DNA of 64,000 bases from Phenylobacterium sp. SCN 70-31 (GTDB lineage: Bacteria; Pseudomonadota; Alphaproteobacteria; Caulobacterales; Caulobacteraceae), in contig NZ_MEEX01000018.1 of the NCBI RefSeq assembly GCF_001724605.1, positions 1-64,000 of the forward strand, read 5' to 3'. The translations under genes and the position numbers were made by a program. Positions 45,914-54,086 of the stretch are shown here, one piece after another. Position 1 is the stretch's first letter, and every line of letters starts with the position of its first letter. Under the pieces are notes generated by a model, which saw only the letters and a list, made by a program, of their open reading frames with translations, did not search any database and had not been told where the DNA came from.

Positions 45914-46555
45914 TCAACGTTTCCGGCAGAGCAGGTCGCGGATGACCGTCGAGCGCCCGACATACTGGCCGTCGGGACCGATCGCCTGGTTCGCGCGCGT
46001 GCTGGAGTCGAACCAGACGGACCGGCCGAGACCGGCGCGCTGGCAGAAGGTGTCCGCGCCACGCTGCCCCGCCGCAACGTCGACGCCGCCGAGGGTCGGC
46101 CGGGCGAAGAAGACCGTGGAGTCGCCTTCGACGCCGCGCGACGTCGAACCCCCGCCCGGCCAGCCGCCGCCAGGATGACCGCCGCCGCCCGGATAGCCGC
46201 CGCCCGGACCGCCGCCAGGCCGACCCACGGGTTCGAGCGAGGTGATCTGCTCGGCCAGGCCGTAGGCGTTCAGATGGGGAACGTCTCCGCGCACCTCCTG
46301 GCAACGGCCCTTGAACTGGTCGTGCTCGCAGATCCGCCAGGTCCCTTCGAAGCGCGCGCTGCGGGCGCGGTCGTTGAACCGCCACTTGCCGAGGTCGGAC
46401 ACCGACTGGGTGATGGTGACGGAATTCCCCTGGAAATTGGGCTGGTCGTACAGCGTGGCCGTGGCGCCGCGACCGGGCTGGGCCTGGGCTGCGCCCGCCA
46501 GGGCGCAGGCGGCGATCAGGGTGGAGATGGCGATCCGCGTCGCGGGCTTGTTCAT
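45914..46555 (-). CDS. Beta/gamma-crystallin-related exported protein
   Basis: A 213-residue exported protein. Signal peptide MNKPATRIAISTLIAACALA to about AQAQ. Residues 30-100 are a beta/gamma-crystallin-like motif (TATLYDQPNFQGNSVTI, RICEHDQFKGRCQEVRGD), which commonly binds Ca2+. A Gly/Pro-rich linker (GGGYPGGGGHPGGGWPGGG) follows, then a second domain with two cysteines (ADTFCQRAG and LLCRKR). The start at 46555 gives the signal peptide; a longer frame is not gene-like. Confidence 0.77.
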   Translation of the reverse strand: MNKPATRIAISTLIAACALAGAAQAQPGRGATATLYDQPNFQGNSVTITQSVSDLGKWRFNDRARSARFEGTWRICEHDQFKGRCQEVRGDVPHLNAYGLAEQITSLEPVGRPGGGPGGGYPGGGGHPGGGWPGGGSTSRGVEGDSTVFFARPTLGGVDVAAGQRGADTFCQRAGLGRSVWFDSSTRANQAIGPDGQYVGRSTVIRDLLCRKR

Positions 46556-46762
46556 GGGGGGCTCCTCAGCCAATCCTGGCGTCAGCTTGAGCGTGCATCG
46601 CATGAACCGTCGCTGAAGCGCAGGGCCAGCTTCCGGTCAGCGACATAAATTCCCATTCGGAACCAATATAGTTCTTCCGAGCACATTTATCCCCAACACA
46701 GAAGGATTATCTTCTCCCTCGAACGGAGCGCACGGCGCCCCTACCCAGAGGGAGTGATGACG

Positions 46763-47461
46763 ATGATCGACCGCAGACCCTTCGCGCGCCTCGGCGGCGC
46801 CGACCACGGATGGCTCAAGGCCCGCCACCACTTCTCGTTCGCCAGCTACCACGATCCCGACAACATGGGCTGGGGCCCGATCCGGGTGTGGAACGACGAC
46901 GAGATCGCCCCGAACTCCGGCTTCCCGCCGCACCCCCATGCGGACATGGAGATCGTCACCTACGTCCGCTCGGGCGCGATCACCCACCAGGACAGCCTGG
47001 GCAACCAGGGCCGGACCGAGGCGGGCGATGTGCAGGTGATGAGCGCCGGTTCGGGCATCCGCCACGCGGAATACAACCTGGAGCCCGAAACCACGACGCT
47101 GTTCCAGATCTGGATCGAGCCGACGCAACGCGGCGGCGCGCCCAGCTGGGGCGCCCGACCCTTCCCCAGGGGCGACCGGGCCGGGAAGTTCGTCACCCTG
47201 GCCAGCGGCGTCCCGGGCGACGACGACGCCCTGCCGATCCGCACGGATGGACGGGTGGCCGGCGCCACGCTGAAGGCCGGTGAAACGACCGAGTATGTGC
47301 TGGGCAAGGGCCGCCACGCCTACCTGGTGTCGGCGGTCGGCAGCATCGAGGTCAACGGCGTTCGCCTGAACGCCCGCGACGGGGCGGCGGTGCGGGACGA
47401 GGATGTACTGACGGTCACCGCCCTGGAAGACGCTGAAATCGTGCTGGTGGACGCGGCCTGA
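46763..47461 (+). CDS. Pirin family protein (YhhW-like)
   Basis: A 232-residue bicupin. The N-terminal metal site is HPHADMEIVTYV (two His), HQDSLG and RHAEYN (His, Glu), giving the four-ligand pattern of pirins. The C-terminal cupin is degenerate. Characterised pirins act as quercetin dioxygenases or redox-linked regulators. Start: the ATG at 46763 has GGGAG nine bases upstream, better than the GTG at 46754 or the ATG at 46757. A strong terminator follows. Confidence 0.88.
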   Translation: MIDRRPFARLGGADHGWLKARHHFSFASYHDPDNMGWGPIRVWNDDEIAPNSGFPPHPHADMEIVTYVRSGAITHQDSLGNQGRTEAGDVQVMSAGSGIRHAEYNLEPETTTLFQIWIEPTQRGGAPSWGARPFPRGDRAGKFVTLASGVPGDDDALPIRTDGRVAGATLKAGETTEYVLGKGRHAYLVSAVGSIEVNGVRLNARDGAAVRDEDVLTVTALEDAEIVLVDAA

Positions 47462-47505
47462 CGGGCCGAGCCCACGCCAGAAATGCGATGGGCCTGAAAT
47501 GCGAT

Positions 47506-47539
47506 GGGCCCGAGGCTGGGGCGGCCTCGGGCCCTTTTT
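47506..47539 (+). terminator. Rho-independent terminator of the pirin gene
   Basis: GGGCCCGAGGC (47506-47516) pairs with GCCTCGGGCCC (47524-47534) around TGGGGCG, followed by five T. It is preceded by a direct repeat AAATGCGATGGGCC, once as the hairpin's 5' side. Confidence 0.85.
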
Positions 47540-47564
47540 CGCACGTCCGCTACGGAAGGGGGAG

Positions 47565-47876
47565 CTAGCGGGCGGCGAACGTCTGGGCCTGGGGCAGGGC
47601 GGCCAGACGCAGGTCGGCGAACTTTTCGACGAGTTCCTGCTCCACCGCGGCGCGGCAGGCGACGGCGCGGCTCAGTCGGACTTCGTTGCGGCAGAAATCG
47701 CGGGCGGCGCGCTCGGCGCGGGCCTGGAACACCGCCGAGCCTTCGGCGGTCGTCACGTCGAGATCGGCGACCTTCACGGCGGGAGCGGCCAGGGCCGAGG
47801 CGGGAAGCGCGGCTATCGGGAGCGCGGCCAGGGCCAGCATGGCGAGGCCGGAAATCTTGGCGGTCAGGTCGGTCAT
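47565..47876 (-). CDS. UrcA family exported protein
   Basis: A 103-residue exported protein. A signal peptide covers MTDLTAKISGLAMLALAAL and ends near ALAAP (residue 32). The UrcA signature follows: VKVADLDVTTAEGSAVFQARAERAA, a helical segment with a conserved cysteine pair (DFCRNE and VACRAAVE). UrcA proteins are widespread in alphaproteobacteria and uncharacterised. The ATG at 47876 is chosen for the signal peptide; a longer frame upstream is not gene-like. Confidence 0.8.
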   Translation of the reverse strand: MTDLTAKISGLAMLALAALPIAALPASALAAPAVKVADLDVTTAEGSAVFQARAERAARDFCRNEVRLSRAVACRAAVEQELVEKFADLRLAALPQAQTFAAR

Positions 47877-48040
47877 CGACGTTTCCTTCGGAGCGGTTTG
47901 TGCTCCGGCGGTGATGTCCGCCGGCAAGGAAACGAATACTTCGACAGGTGGATCAACACCCGTGAATATGGAGTAATGACATCGATTTAAGATAATTACG
48001 CAGACTTAATACTTTAACACCCCGTAATGCTGAGGCGACA

Positions 48041-48250
48041 TCAGTGCAGACGCGTCGGCTCCACCACGGTCTGGCGCCACTCGCCGTCGTCGTCGCAAAT
48101 CAGCACGGGCCAGGGCTGCTCGATCAGCCTCAGCCAGTCGCCGGCCGCCGCCAGCGCCTCGTCCCGGGTCTCGTAGGCGCCCAGGTCGCCGGCCTCCGCG
48201 TCCTGAAGCACCCAGTGGCCGCTGCGGGCGCGAACCGTGAAGTCGAACAT
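48041..48250 (-). CDS. Small DUF2188-like protein (69 aa)
   Basis: A 69-residue protein: MFDFTVRARSGHWVLQDAE, then GAYETRDEALAAAGDWLRL and a terminal strand PWPVLICDDDGEWRQTVVE. The GHW plus ETRDEALAAA arrangement is like DUF2188-type minidomains. Comparable tiny proteins recur in this window. It is followed by 40 bp of AT-rich sequence. Function unknown. Confidence 0.55.
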   Translation of the reverse strand: MFDFTVRARSGHWVLQDAEAGDLGAYETRDEALAAAGDWLRLIEQPWPVLICDDDGEWRQTVVEPTRLH

Positions 48251-48518
48251 CGAATCGGTCCTTCAACCTTCGACCACTGTCCGGCCGAAGTGTTGCCGAA
48301 AGGCGAAAAGCGGGCCCGCCAGGCCTGCGGCGCGCGGACGCAGGAAGGCGACGCCCCCGTCTCGCGGGGAACCAAGGCCACGCTTGGGCGTTGGGCTTGC
48401 GGGGTAGGCTGTCAGGCGCCGACGACCGGCCCCTACGGGGCCGAGGGGCTGCACTTTTCATTTGCGGGATGCACGGATGCCGAGTGAATTCGCCGACGCG
48501 GGTATTGGAGTCCGGGGA

Positions 48519-48893
48519 ATGACGAGCCAGAGCGATCTGCAGGGACTTCGTGTCCTTGTCGTCGAAGACGAGATGATGGTCTCGATGCTGATCGAGGACA
48601 TGCTGGCCGACCTCGGCTGCGTGGTGGTCGGACCGGCCGCCCGGCTGGAGGAAGCCATAGACCTGGCCAACCGCGCCGAACTGGACTGCGCCGTCCTGGA
48701 CGTGAACCTGGGCGGGCAGCCGATCTTCCCGCTCGCGGACCTGCTCCGGGCGAAAGGCGCGCCCTTCGCCTTCGCCACAGGCTATGGCGATGCGGGTCTC
48801 CGGGATGTCGACAAGGGTTCGCCCGTCCTGCAGAAGCCTTTCCGCGAGGGCGATCTGGCGCGCGTCCTGGGCGAGTTGCGCGCGCGCGGCTGA
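48519..48893 (+). CDS. Single-domain response regulator (REC)
   Basis: A 124-residue stand-alone receiver. The acidic pocket is VVEDEMMV near residue 14, the phosphoacceptor Asp is in CAVLDVNLGG (about residue 57), Thr in FATGYGD and Lys in LQKPF complete the set. There is no output domain, so it may act by protein contact or as a phosphate sink. The ATG at 48519 follows GGAG by eight bases; an upstream TTG would add 19 residues. No kinase gene is adjacent. Confidence 0.85.
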   Translation: MTSQSDLQGLRVLVVEDEMMVSMLIEDMLADLGCVVVGPAARLEEAIDLANRAELDCAVLDVNLGGQPIFPLADLLRAKGAPFAFATGYGDAGLRDVDKGSPVLQKPFREGDLARVLGELRARG

Positions 48894-48909
48894 GCGTAGG
48901 CGGGGCGGT

Positions 48910-48990
48910 CTACAGGTAGGCGAGCCCGCTGGCGGACCAGTCGCTGGCCAGCAGGCTCAGCGAGCCGGCGAGCGCGAGCAAGAGTTTCAC
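48910..48990 (-). CDS. Possible 26-residue membrane microprotein
   Basis: GTG-started frame MKLLLALAGSLSLLASDWS and seven more residues, ending AYL. AGGGAG lies about eight bases before the GTG, and the product is a short hydrophobic helix with one positive charge. This is the typical look of small membrane regulators, but also of chance. Low confidence. Confidence 0.25.
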   Translation of the reverse strand: MKLLLALAGSLSLLASDWSASGLAYL

Positions 48991-49133
48991 GGTCCCGGTC
49001 TCCCTTCGTCCGACGGCTGCGCCGGACGCCCTGGAGATAAGGATTGGACCGCGTCTCGAACAGTGACGCTTTGCGCAGACGGGCTCTGCGGAAACGGGGG
49101 CGCGGTCGCATCCGGACCCCGGCGCCCGCGAGC

Positions 49134-50558
49134 TCAGCTTTCCATGTCGTGACGGATCGTCCGGCGGCTGAGCCAGAAGCAGATCATGGGCAGGATCATC
49201 AGGGCGGTGGACCACAGCATGGTCTGACGGATGCCCTGGGCGCTGGCGGCCGCACACACCCTGGCCGCCTCGCCCACGGCTTCGTGGCATGTGGAAACGG
49301 TGAGGCCGGCGTCGGTCAGCAGCCGGTTCGTCATGAAGTCGTTCGCGATCCCGAACAGCGTCGGCCCCCCGCCCAGGCCGATCATGTTCATCACGAACAG
49401 CAGCACAGCGGCCGCCGTGGCGCGCATGCCGGGCGGCACGAGACCCTGCACCCCGCCGTAGACCGGCCCGTACCAGAGCGCATGTCCGATGGTCGGCACG
49501 ATCAGCAGCAGTAGGGCCAGCGGCAGGTTCGGCGTCAGGAACGCCCACCACAGTATGGGGGTCGAAAGCAACGGGAACACCGCCGGCAGCACACCGTACC
49601 AACGCAGGTCGCGGGCCCCGAACCTGTCGGCGAACCAGCCGCCGATGAGCGCGCCGACGATGCCGCCGACTCCCGAGATCACGCCCAACGCCGTGCCGAG
49701 AAAGCCGCGCGGCTGCATTCCGAACCCGGCGGCCAGTTCGGTCAGTTCCGGCGTGTAGTTGCGCACGAAGTACGAGGCCAGGAAGTGGGAGTGGGCGTAG
49801 GCCACCACCGCATAGAGCGCCGCGCCGATGGCGAAGAACCAGAACGTGGGCTTGCGCGACAGCACCCGCATCGCCGCGCGGAACGGCACGTGCTCGGCGG
49901 CGTGCGCCGCCGCGGCCCCGGCCGCCTTGAGCGCCCGTCGGGGCTCCTTGAGCGTGAAGATCGCGAACACCGCCAGCACCAGGCCGGGCATGCCGGCCAC
50001 GAGGAAGGCCGTCCGCCACCCGTAGGACTCGGCCACCACGGCGCCCATCGCCATGCCGGCCATGGCCCCGATCGGGCCGCCCATCGAATAGACCGACAAC
50101 GCCATCGCCCGCTTCTCGCGCGGGGTGTACTCGGTCAGCAGCGAGTGGGCGGTGGGCGAGCATCCCGCCTCGCCCACCGCCACGCCCATCCGCGAGGCCA
50201 CCAGCATCGCGAAGTTCTGGGCGAAGCCGCCCAGCAGCGAGAAGCCGCTCCAGACCGTGAGCGCCAGCGCCAGGATGCGCGGCCGGTCGCCCCGGTCGGC
50301 CCAGCGCGCCAGGGGGATGCCCAGCAGCGTGTAGACCACGGCGAAGTAGAAGCCGGCCATGGCGCCCACCTGGCCGTCGGTGAGGTTCAGGTCCTCCTTG
50401 ATCGGCTCGATCAGGTTGGTGATGACCATCCGGTCCAGGATGTTCACCGCATTGATGAGCATCAGCAGGACGAGGGCGTAGGTCCGGTAGCGCGTGGATA
50501 CGACCGGCGTATCCGCCGCCGCGGGGCGGGGCGTCTCTCCGACGACGGCTTCGGTCAC
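49134..50558 (-). CDS. MFS transporter (spinster-like), last gene of the CoA operon
   Basis: A 474-residue major-facilitator permease with about 12 helices. Motif A-like ARWADRGDRPRIL follows helix 2, and GWRTAFLVAGMPGL precedes the central loop; the type NILDRMVITNLIEPIKEDL near residue 39 is typical of spinster-like transporters of organic acids or sterol-like compounds. It is 30 bp behind the ligase gene, so it likely moves the pathway's substrate across the inner membrane. Confidence 0.88.
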   Translation of the reverse strand: MTEAVVGETPRPAAADTPVVSTRYRTYALVLLMLINAVNILDRMVITNLIEPIKEDLNLTDGQVGAMAGFYFAVVYTLLGIPLARWADRGDRPRILALALTVWSGFSLLGGFAQNFAMLVASRMGVAVGEAGCSPTAHSLLTEYTPREKRAMALSVYSMGGPIGAMAGMAMGAVVAESYGWRTAFLVAGMPGLVLAVFAIFTLKEPRRALKAAGAAAAHAAEHVPFRAAMRVLSRKPTFWFFAIGAALYAVVAYAHSHFLASYFVRNYTPELTELAAGFGMQPRGFLGTALGVISGVGGIVGALIGGWFADRFGARDLRWYGVLPAVFPLLSTPILWWAFLTPNLPLALLLLIVPTIGHALWYGPVYGGVQGLVPPGMRATAAAVLLFVMNMIGLGGGPTLFGIANDFMTNRLLTDAGLTVSTCHEAVGEAARVCAAASAQGIRQTMLWSTALMILPMICFWLSRRTIRHDMES

Positions 50559-50588
50559 GATGTTGTCTCCCCCTGGCGCGGACGCGCG

Positions 50589-52127
50589 TCAGCGCGCCGG
50601 CGCGGGCCAGTAGTTCGCCTTGAGCGCCTGCTTCGAGAGCTTGCCCGTCGGCAGTCGCGGCAGCGTCTCCATGAAGTCGAAGCTGCGCGGGATGGTGTGT
50701 TTCGCGATCTGTCCGCTCAGGAAGGCGGTCAGCTCGGCGGCCAGCTCGGGCGTGCCGGCGACGCCGGCCGCAGGCTCCACGATGGCCTTCACCTCTTCGC
50801 CGAAGTCGGGATTGGGCACGCCGATGACCGCCACGTCGGCCACCTTGGGATGCAGGACCAGGGCGTTCTCGATCGCCTGCGGATAGATGTTCACCCCGCC
50901 CGAGATGATCATGAAGCTCTTGCGGTCGGTCAGGAACAGGTAGCCCTGGTCGTCGACGTAGCCGATGTCTCCGACCGAGGTCCAAGTCGGGCGCCTCGGA
51001 TGCTGGGCGGACGCCGTCTTCGCGTCGTCGTTGTGATAGCGGAACACCAGCGTCGGCTGCTCGAAGTAGATCTGGCCGATCTCGCCGGGCGGCAGATCCT
51101 CGCCGTCTTCGCCGCAGATGTGGATGATCCCGGCCCGCGCCCGGCCGACCGATCCGGGCCGCTCCAGCCATTCGGCGCTGGTGATGCTGGTCGAACCGTT
51201 GCCCTCGGTGGCGCCGAAGTATTCCTCGATGATCGGCCCCCACCATTCGATCATCGCCCGCTTCACCTCGACCGGACACGGCGCGGCCGAGTGGACGGCG
51301 CAGCGATGGCTGGAAAGGTCGTGGGCGCGTCGCTCGGCCTCGCTCATCTTCAGGAAGCGGACGAACATGGTGGGCACCCACTGGCTGTGGGTGACGCGGT
51401 GGCGTTCGATCAGGGCCAGCGCGTCGGCCGGTTCGAACCGCTCCATGACGACGGCCGTGCCGCCGAAGTAGTGCGTGCCCAGCACATAGCTCAGCGGGGC
51501 CGAGTGATAGAGCGGCGCCGGCGAGAGATAGACCATGTCCGGCCCGAAGCCGTACTTGGCCTGGCTGGGCTTGAGCCGCCAGCCGTCCTCGATCGGACAG
51601 TCCTGGAGCGGCCGCTTGATGCCCTTCGGCCGACCGGTGGAGCCCGAGCTGTAGAGCATGAAGTCGCCGGCCCAGTCCTCCACCGGCCCGGGCCCTGCCG
51701 CGGCCAGAGCCTGCTCGTACGAGATGAACCCCTTGGCCACGCCATCGACCATCAGGCGCACCGCGCACTGCGGCGCCTGGGCCAGCGCGCCGGCCGCCGT
51801 CTCGGCCATCGCCGCCGAGGTCACCAGAACCGAGGCGCTACAGTCGCCCAGGATGAACCCGGCCTCGTCGGCCGTCAGGTAGCGGTTGATGGCGGTGACA
51901 TACATCCCGCTCTTCAGGGCGGCCCAACAGACCTCCAGGAAGCGTGGATTATTCTCCATCAGGATCGCCAAGTGATCGCCCCGGCGAAGGCCCTGGTCGT
52001 GCAGCAGACGCATCAGCCGCCACGTCCGGTCGGCCAGTTCGCCATAGGTGACGACATGGCCGCTGGGCTCGAAGATGAGCGCCGGCTTGTCCGGGGAAAC
52101 GTCGTGGTGATGCGTCAGAAGCTGCAT
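50589..52127 (-). CDS. AMP-forming acyl-CoA synthetase
   Basis: A 512-residue ANL ligase. P-loop YSSGSTGRPKG, EEYFGATEGNG, GEIGQIYFEQ, the hinge DRKSFMIISGGVNIYPQAIE and the catalytic Lys in LPTGKLSKQAL. It activates an acid to its CoA thioester. It is the seventh gene of the minus-strand operon, 8 bp behind the SDR gene. The ATG at 52127 begins MQLLTHH; longer frames are not gene-like. Substrate unknown. Confidence 0.9.
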   Translation of the reverse strand: MQLLTHHHDVSPDKPALIFEPSGHVVTYGELADRTWRLMRLLHDQGLRRGDHLAILMENNPRFLEVCWAALKSGMYVTAINRYLTADEAGFILGDCSASVLVTSAAMAETAAGALAQAPQCAVRLMVDGVAKGFISYEQALAAAGPGPVEDWAGDFMLYSSGSTGRPKGIKRPLQDCPIEDGWRLKPSQAKYGFGPDMVYLSPAPLYHSAPLSYVLGTHYFGGTAVVMERFEPADALALIERHRVTHSQWVPTMFVRFLKMSEAERRAHDLSSHRCAVHSAAPCPVEVKRAMIEWWGPIIEEYFGATEGNGSTSITSAEWLERPGSVGRARAGIIHICGEDGEDLPPGEIGQIYFEQPTLVFRYHNDDAKTASAQHPRRPTWTSVGDIGYVDDQGYLFLTDRKSFMIISGGVNIYPQAIENALVLHPKVADVAVIGVPNPDFGEEVKAIVEPAAGVAGTPELAAELTAFLSGQIAKHTIPRSFDFMETLPRLPTGKLSKQALKANYWPAPAR

Positions 52128-52135
52128 GGGATCGC

Positions 52136-52894
52136 TCAGTGGATGAACTCGCCGCCGTTGGCGCTGACGGTCTGGCCGGTGATGTAGCTGGCCTCGTCCG
52201 AGGCCAGGAACACGACGAGGGCGGCGATCTCCTCCGGCTGGCCGAAGCGGCCGATGGGAACGCGGGTCCTGGCCTCGTCGGCGTAGTTCGGGATCGTTGC
52301 GGTCGCGGCCGTGAAGACGCCGCCCGGCGCCACCACGTTGACGTGGATGTTCCACTTCGCCAGTTCCCGCGCCCAGGTGCGCGTCATGCCCAGCAGCGCG
52401 CCCTTGGCGGCGGCGTAGTGCGAGCCGGACCGACCGCCCACCGTGCCCATGGCCGACGAGATGTTGACGATCTTGCCCGCCTTCCGCTGCTTCATGCCCG
52501 CCAGGACGATCTGCGCGCAGTGAAAGGCGCCTTTCACGTGGACCCCCAGCATCCGGTCGAGGGCGTCGTCGTCGATGTCCTCGATCGGCATCCGGCGACT
52601 CCCGACCCCGGCGTTGTTGACCAGCACGTCGATGATCTCGCCACCCAGCGCCGCCAGGGCGGCGTTCACCGCCGCCGTGACCTCGTCGCGCCGGGCCACG
52701 TTGGCTGGGGCGACCTCGGCGCGACCGCCCGCCGCGCGGATCGCCTCGACGGTGGCCTGCGCCGTCTCGGCGTTCAGGTCGTTCACGATCACGGCCGCGC
52801 CCCGCGCCCCCAGCAGCATCGCGCAGGCCCGGCCGATGCCGGAGCCGGCGCCCGTGACCAGGGCGATCTTGCCGTCGAAAGCCCCCGAGCTCAC
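52136..52894 (-). CDS. SDR family oxidoreductase
   Basis: A 252-residue classical SDR: TGAGSGIG at 14-21, NNAGVG near 93, Ser in NISSAMG, YAAAK, and the C-terminal GQTVSANGG. It probably oxidises a 3-hydroxyacyl-CoA or related alcohol in this pathway. The start is GTG at 52894, overlapping the thioesterase stop (GTGA). This tight coupling fits a single multistep route. Confidence 0.9.
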   Translation of the reverse strand: MSSGAFDGKIALVTGAGSGIGRACAMLLGARGAAVIVNDLNAETAQATVEAIRAAGGRAEVAPANVARRDEVTAAVNAALAALGGEIIDVLVNNAGVGSRRMPIEDIDDDALDRMLGVHVKGAFHCAQIVLAGMKQRKAGKIVNISSAMGTVGGRSGSHYAAAKGALLGMTRTWARELAKWNIHVNVVAPGGVFTAATATIPNYADEARTRVPIGRFGQPEEIAALVVFLASDEASYITGQTVSANGGEFIH

Positions 52895-53328
52895 GCCGCC
52901 TCCGCCTTCTTGATGCTGACCGTGACGATGCCCAGGGCGTAGAGCTTGCCGGCCTCGTCCTCGACGCGGGCGCTGCCCACCGCGGTCGTCCGCCCGAAGT
53001 GATCCAGCCGGCCCCGGGCCGAAAGGTTCAGCCGGGCCGGAGCCGCGCGGAGGTAGTTGACCTTGAGTTCGATGGTCACGGTGCTGTCGGTATGGGCCAG
53101 CCGCGTGCGCGCCGCCTGCACCACGGCGGAATCGATCATCTGCGCGATGGCCCCGCCGGCCGCGTCGCCGCGACGGTTGGTGGCCCCGGCGTTGCCGTCG
53201 AATACGATCACCGCCTCTCCGTCGCCGGGCACCTTGAGCTTGAGGCCCAGGGTCCGGTGGATCGGCGAGGTGTCGTAGAACCCCTCAATCGCGTCGTAGT
53301 GCGCGCGATCCATCGCCGCGCCGCTCAT
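52891..53328 (-). CDS. PaaI-type hotdog thioesterase
   Basis: A 145-residue hotdog-fold thioesterase. The PaaI-like signature GDAAGGAIAQMIDSAVVQAAR carries the Gly-rich active-site helix, followed by VTIELKVNYLRAAPA. It would release CoA from intermediates or remove dead-end thioesters. The ATG at 53328 overlaps the crotonase stop (ATGA), and its stop overlaps the SDR GTG. Confidence 0.87.
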   Translation of the reverse strand: MSGAAMDRAHYDAIEGFYDTSPIHRTLGLKLKVPGDGEAVIVFDGNAGATNRRGDAAGGAIAQMIDSAVVQAARTRLAHTDSTVTIELKVNYLRAAPARLNLSARGRLDHFGRTTAVGSARVEDEAGKLYALGIVTVSIKKAEAA

Positions 53329-54086
53329 TGCGCGCCTTCCTTGGCCTTGGCTTCCAGGAAGGCGGCGGCCTGCTTCTTGGCGGCGTTGGTCTGGCGCATC
53401 AGGCGGGTGACGCGGTCGGCGGCATGGGCCGAGACGCTGTAGGGCATCTCCTGGTTCTCGTAGAAGAAGCGCTTGGTCGTGTGGATCGCCAGGTCGTTGT
53501 ACTGGGCCACCTCGCGCGCCATCGCGAAGGCGCGGTCGGTGACCTCGGCGTCGGGCGCGATCTCGTTGATCATGCCCAGTTGCAGCGCTTCGGCCACGGG
53601 AATGCGGCGCCCCGTGATCACCAGCTCGAACGCCTTGCGCATGGGCACGACAGCCGACAGGCCGATCAGGGCGAAGGTGGCGACCAGCCCATGGTGGACT
53701 TCCGGATAGCCGAACTGCGTCGTCTCGCCCGCCACCACCATGTCGCACGACATGGCGATGCTGGCGCCCAGGCCCAGGGTCGGGCCGTTCACCGCGGCGA
53801 TCAGCACCGGGCGGGTGTTGCGGTAGAGGGCGGCCAGGTCCACCGCCATGGACGGCGGCGCCTTGGACTTCACCGGATTGGCCACCTCGTTCAGGTCGAC
53901 GCCGCCGCAGAAGTTCCGGCCCTCGCCGCGGATCACCACGGCCTTCAGCTCCTGGACCTCCAGCGAGCGCAGGGTGTCGTAGAATTCGACGAACATGGCG
54001 TTGGTGAAGGCGTTGCGCTTCTCGGGCCGGTTGAAGACGATCTCGCCGATCCCCTCCTCCGCCTTGCGGAATACGATGTCGCTCAT
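53325..54086 (-). CDS. Enoyl-CoA hydratase/isomerase family protein
   Basis: A 253-residue crotonase. First oxyanion block FCGGVDLNE near residue 59, second VNGPTLGLGASIAMSCD, then FGYPEVHHGLVATF. The Glu pattern is altered: GASIAMS lacks the Glu144 equivalent but PEV keeps the second. That suggests an isomerase or lyase rather than hydratase, similar to the two crotonases at 59.7-61.3 kb. Translationally coupled on both sides. Confidence 0.87.
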   Translation of the reverse strand: MSDIVFRKAEEGIGEIVFNRPEKRNAFTNAMFVEFYDTLRSLEVQELKAVVIRGEGRNFCGGVDLNEVANPVKSKAPPSMAVDLAALYRNTRPVLIAAVNGPTLGLGASIAMSCDMVVAGETTQFGYPEVHHGLVATFALIGLSAVVPMRKAFELVITGRRIPVAEALQLGMINEIAPDAEVTDRAFAMAREVAQYNDLAIHTTKRFFYENQEMPYSVSAHAADRVTRLMRQTNAAKKQAAAFLEAKAKEGAQ

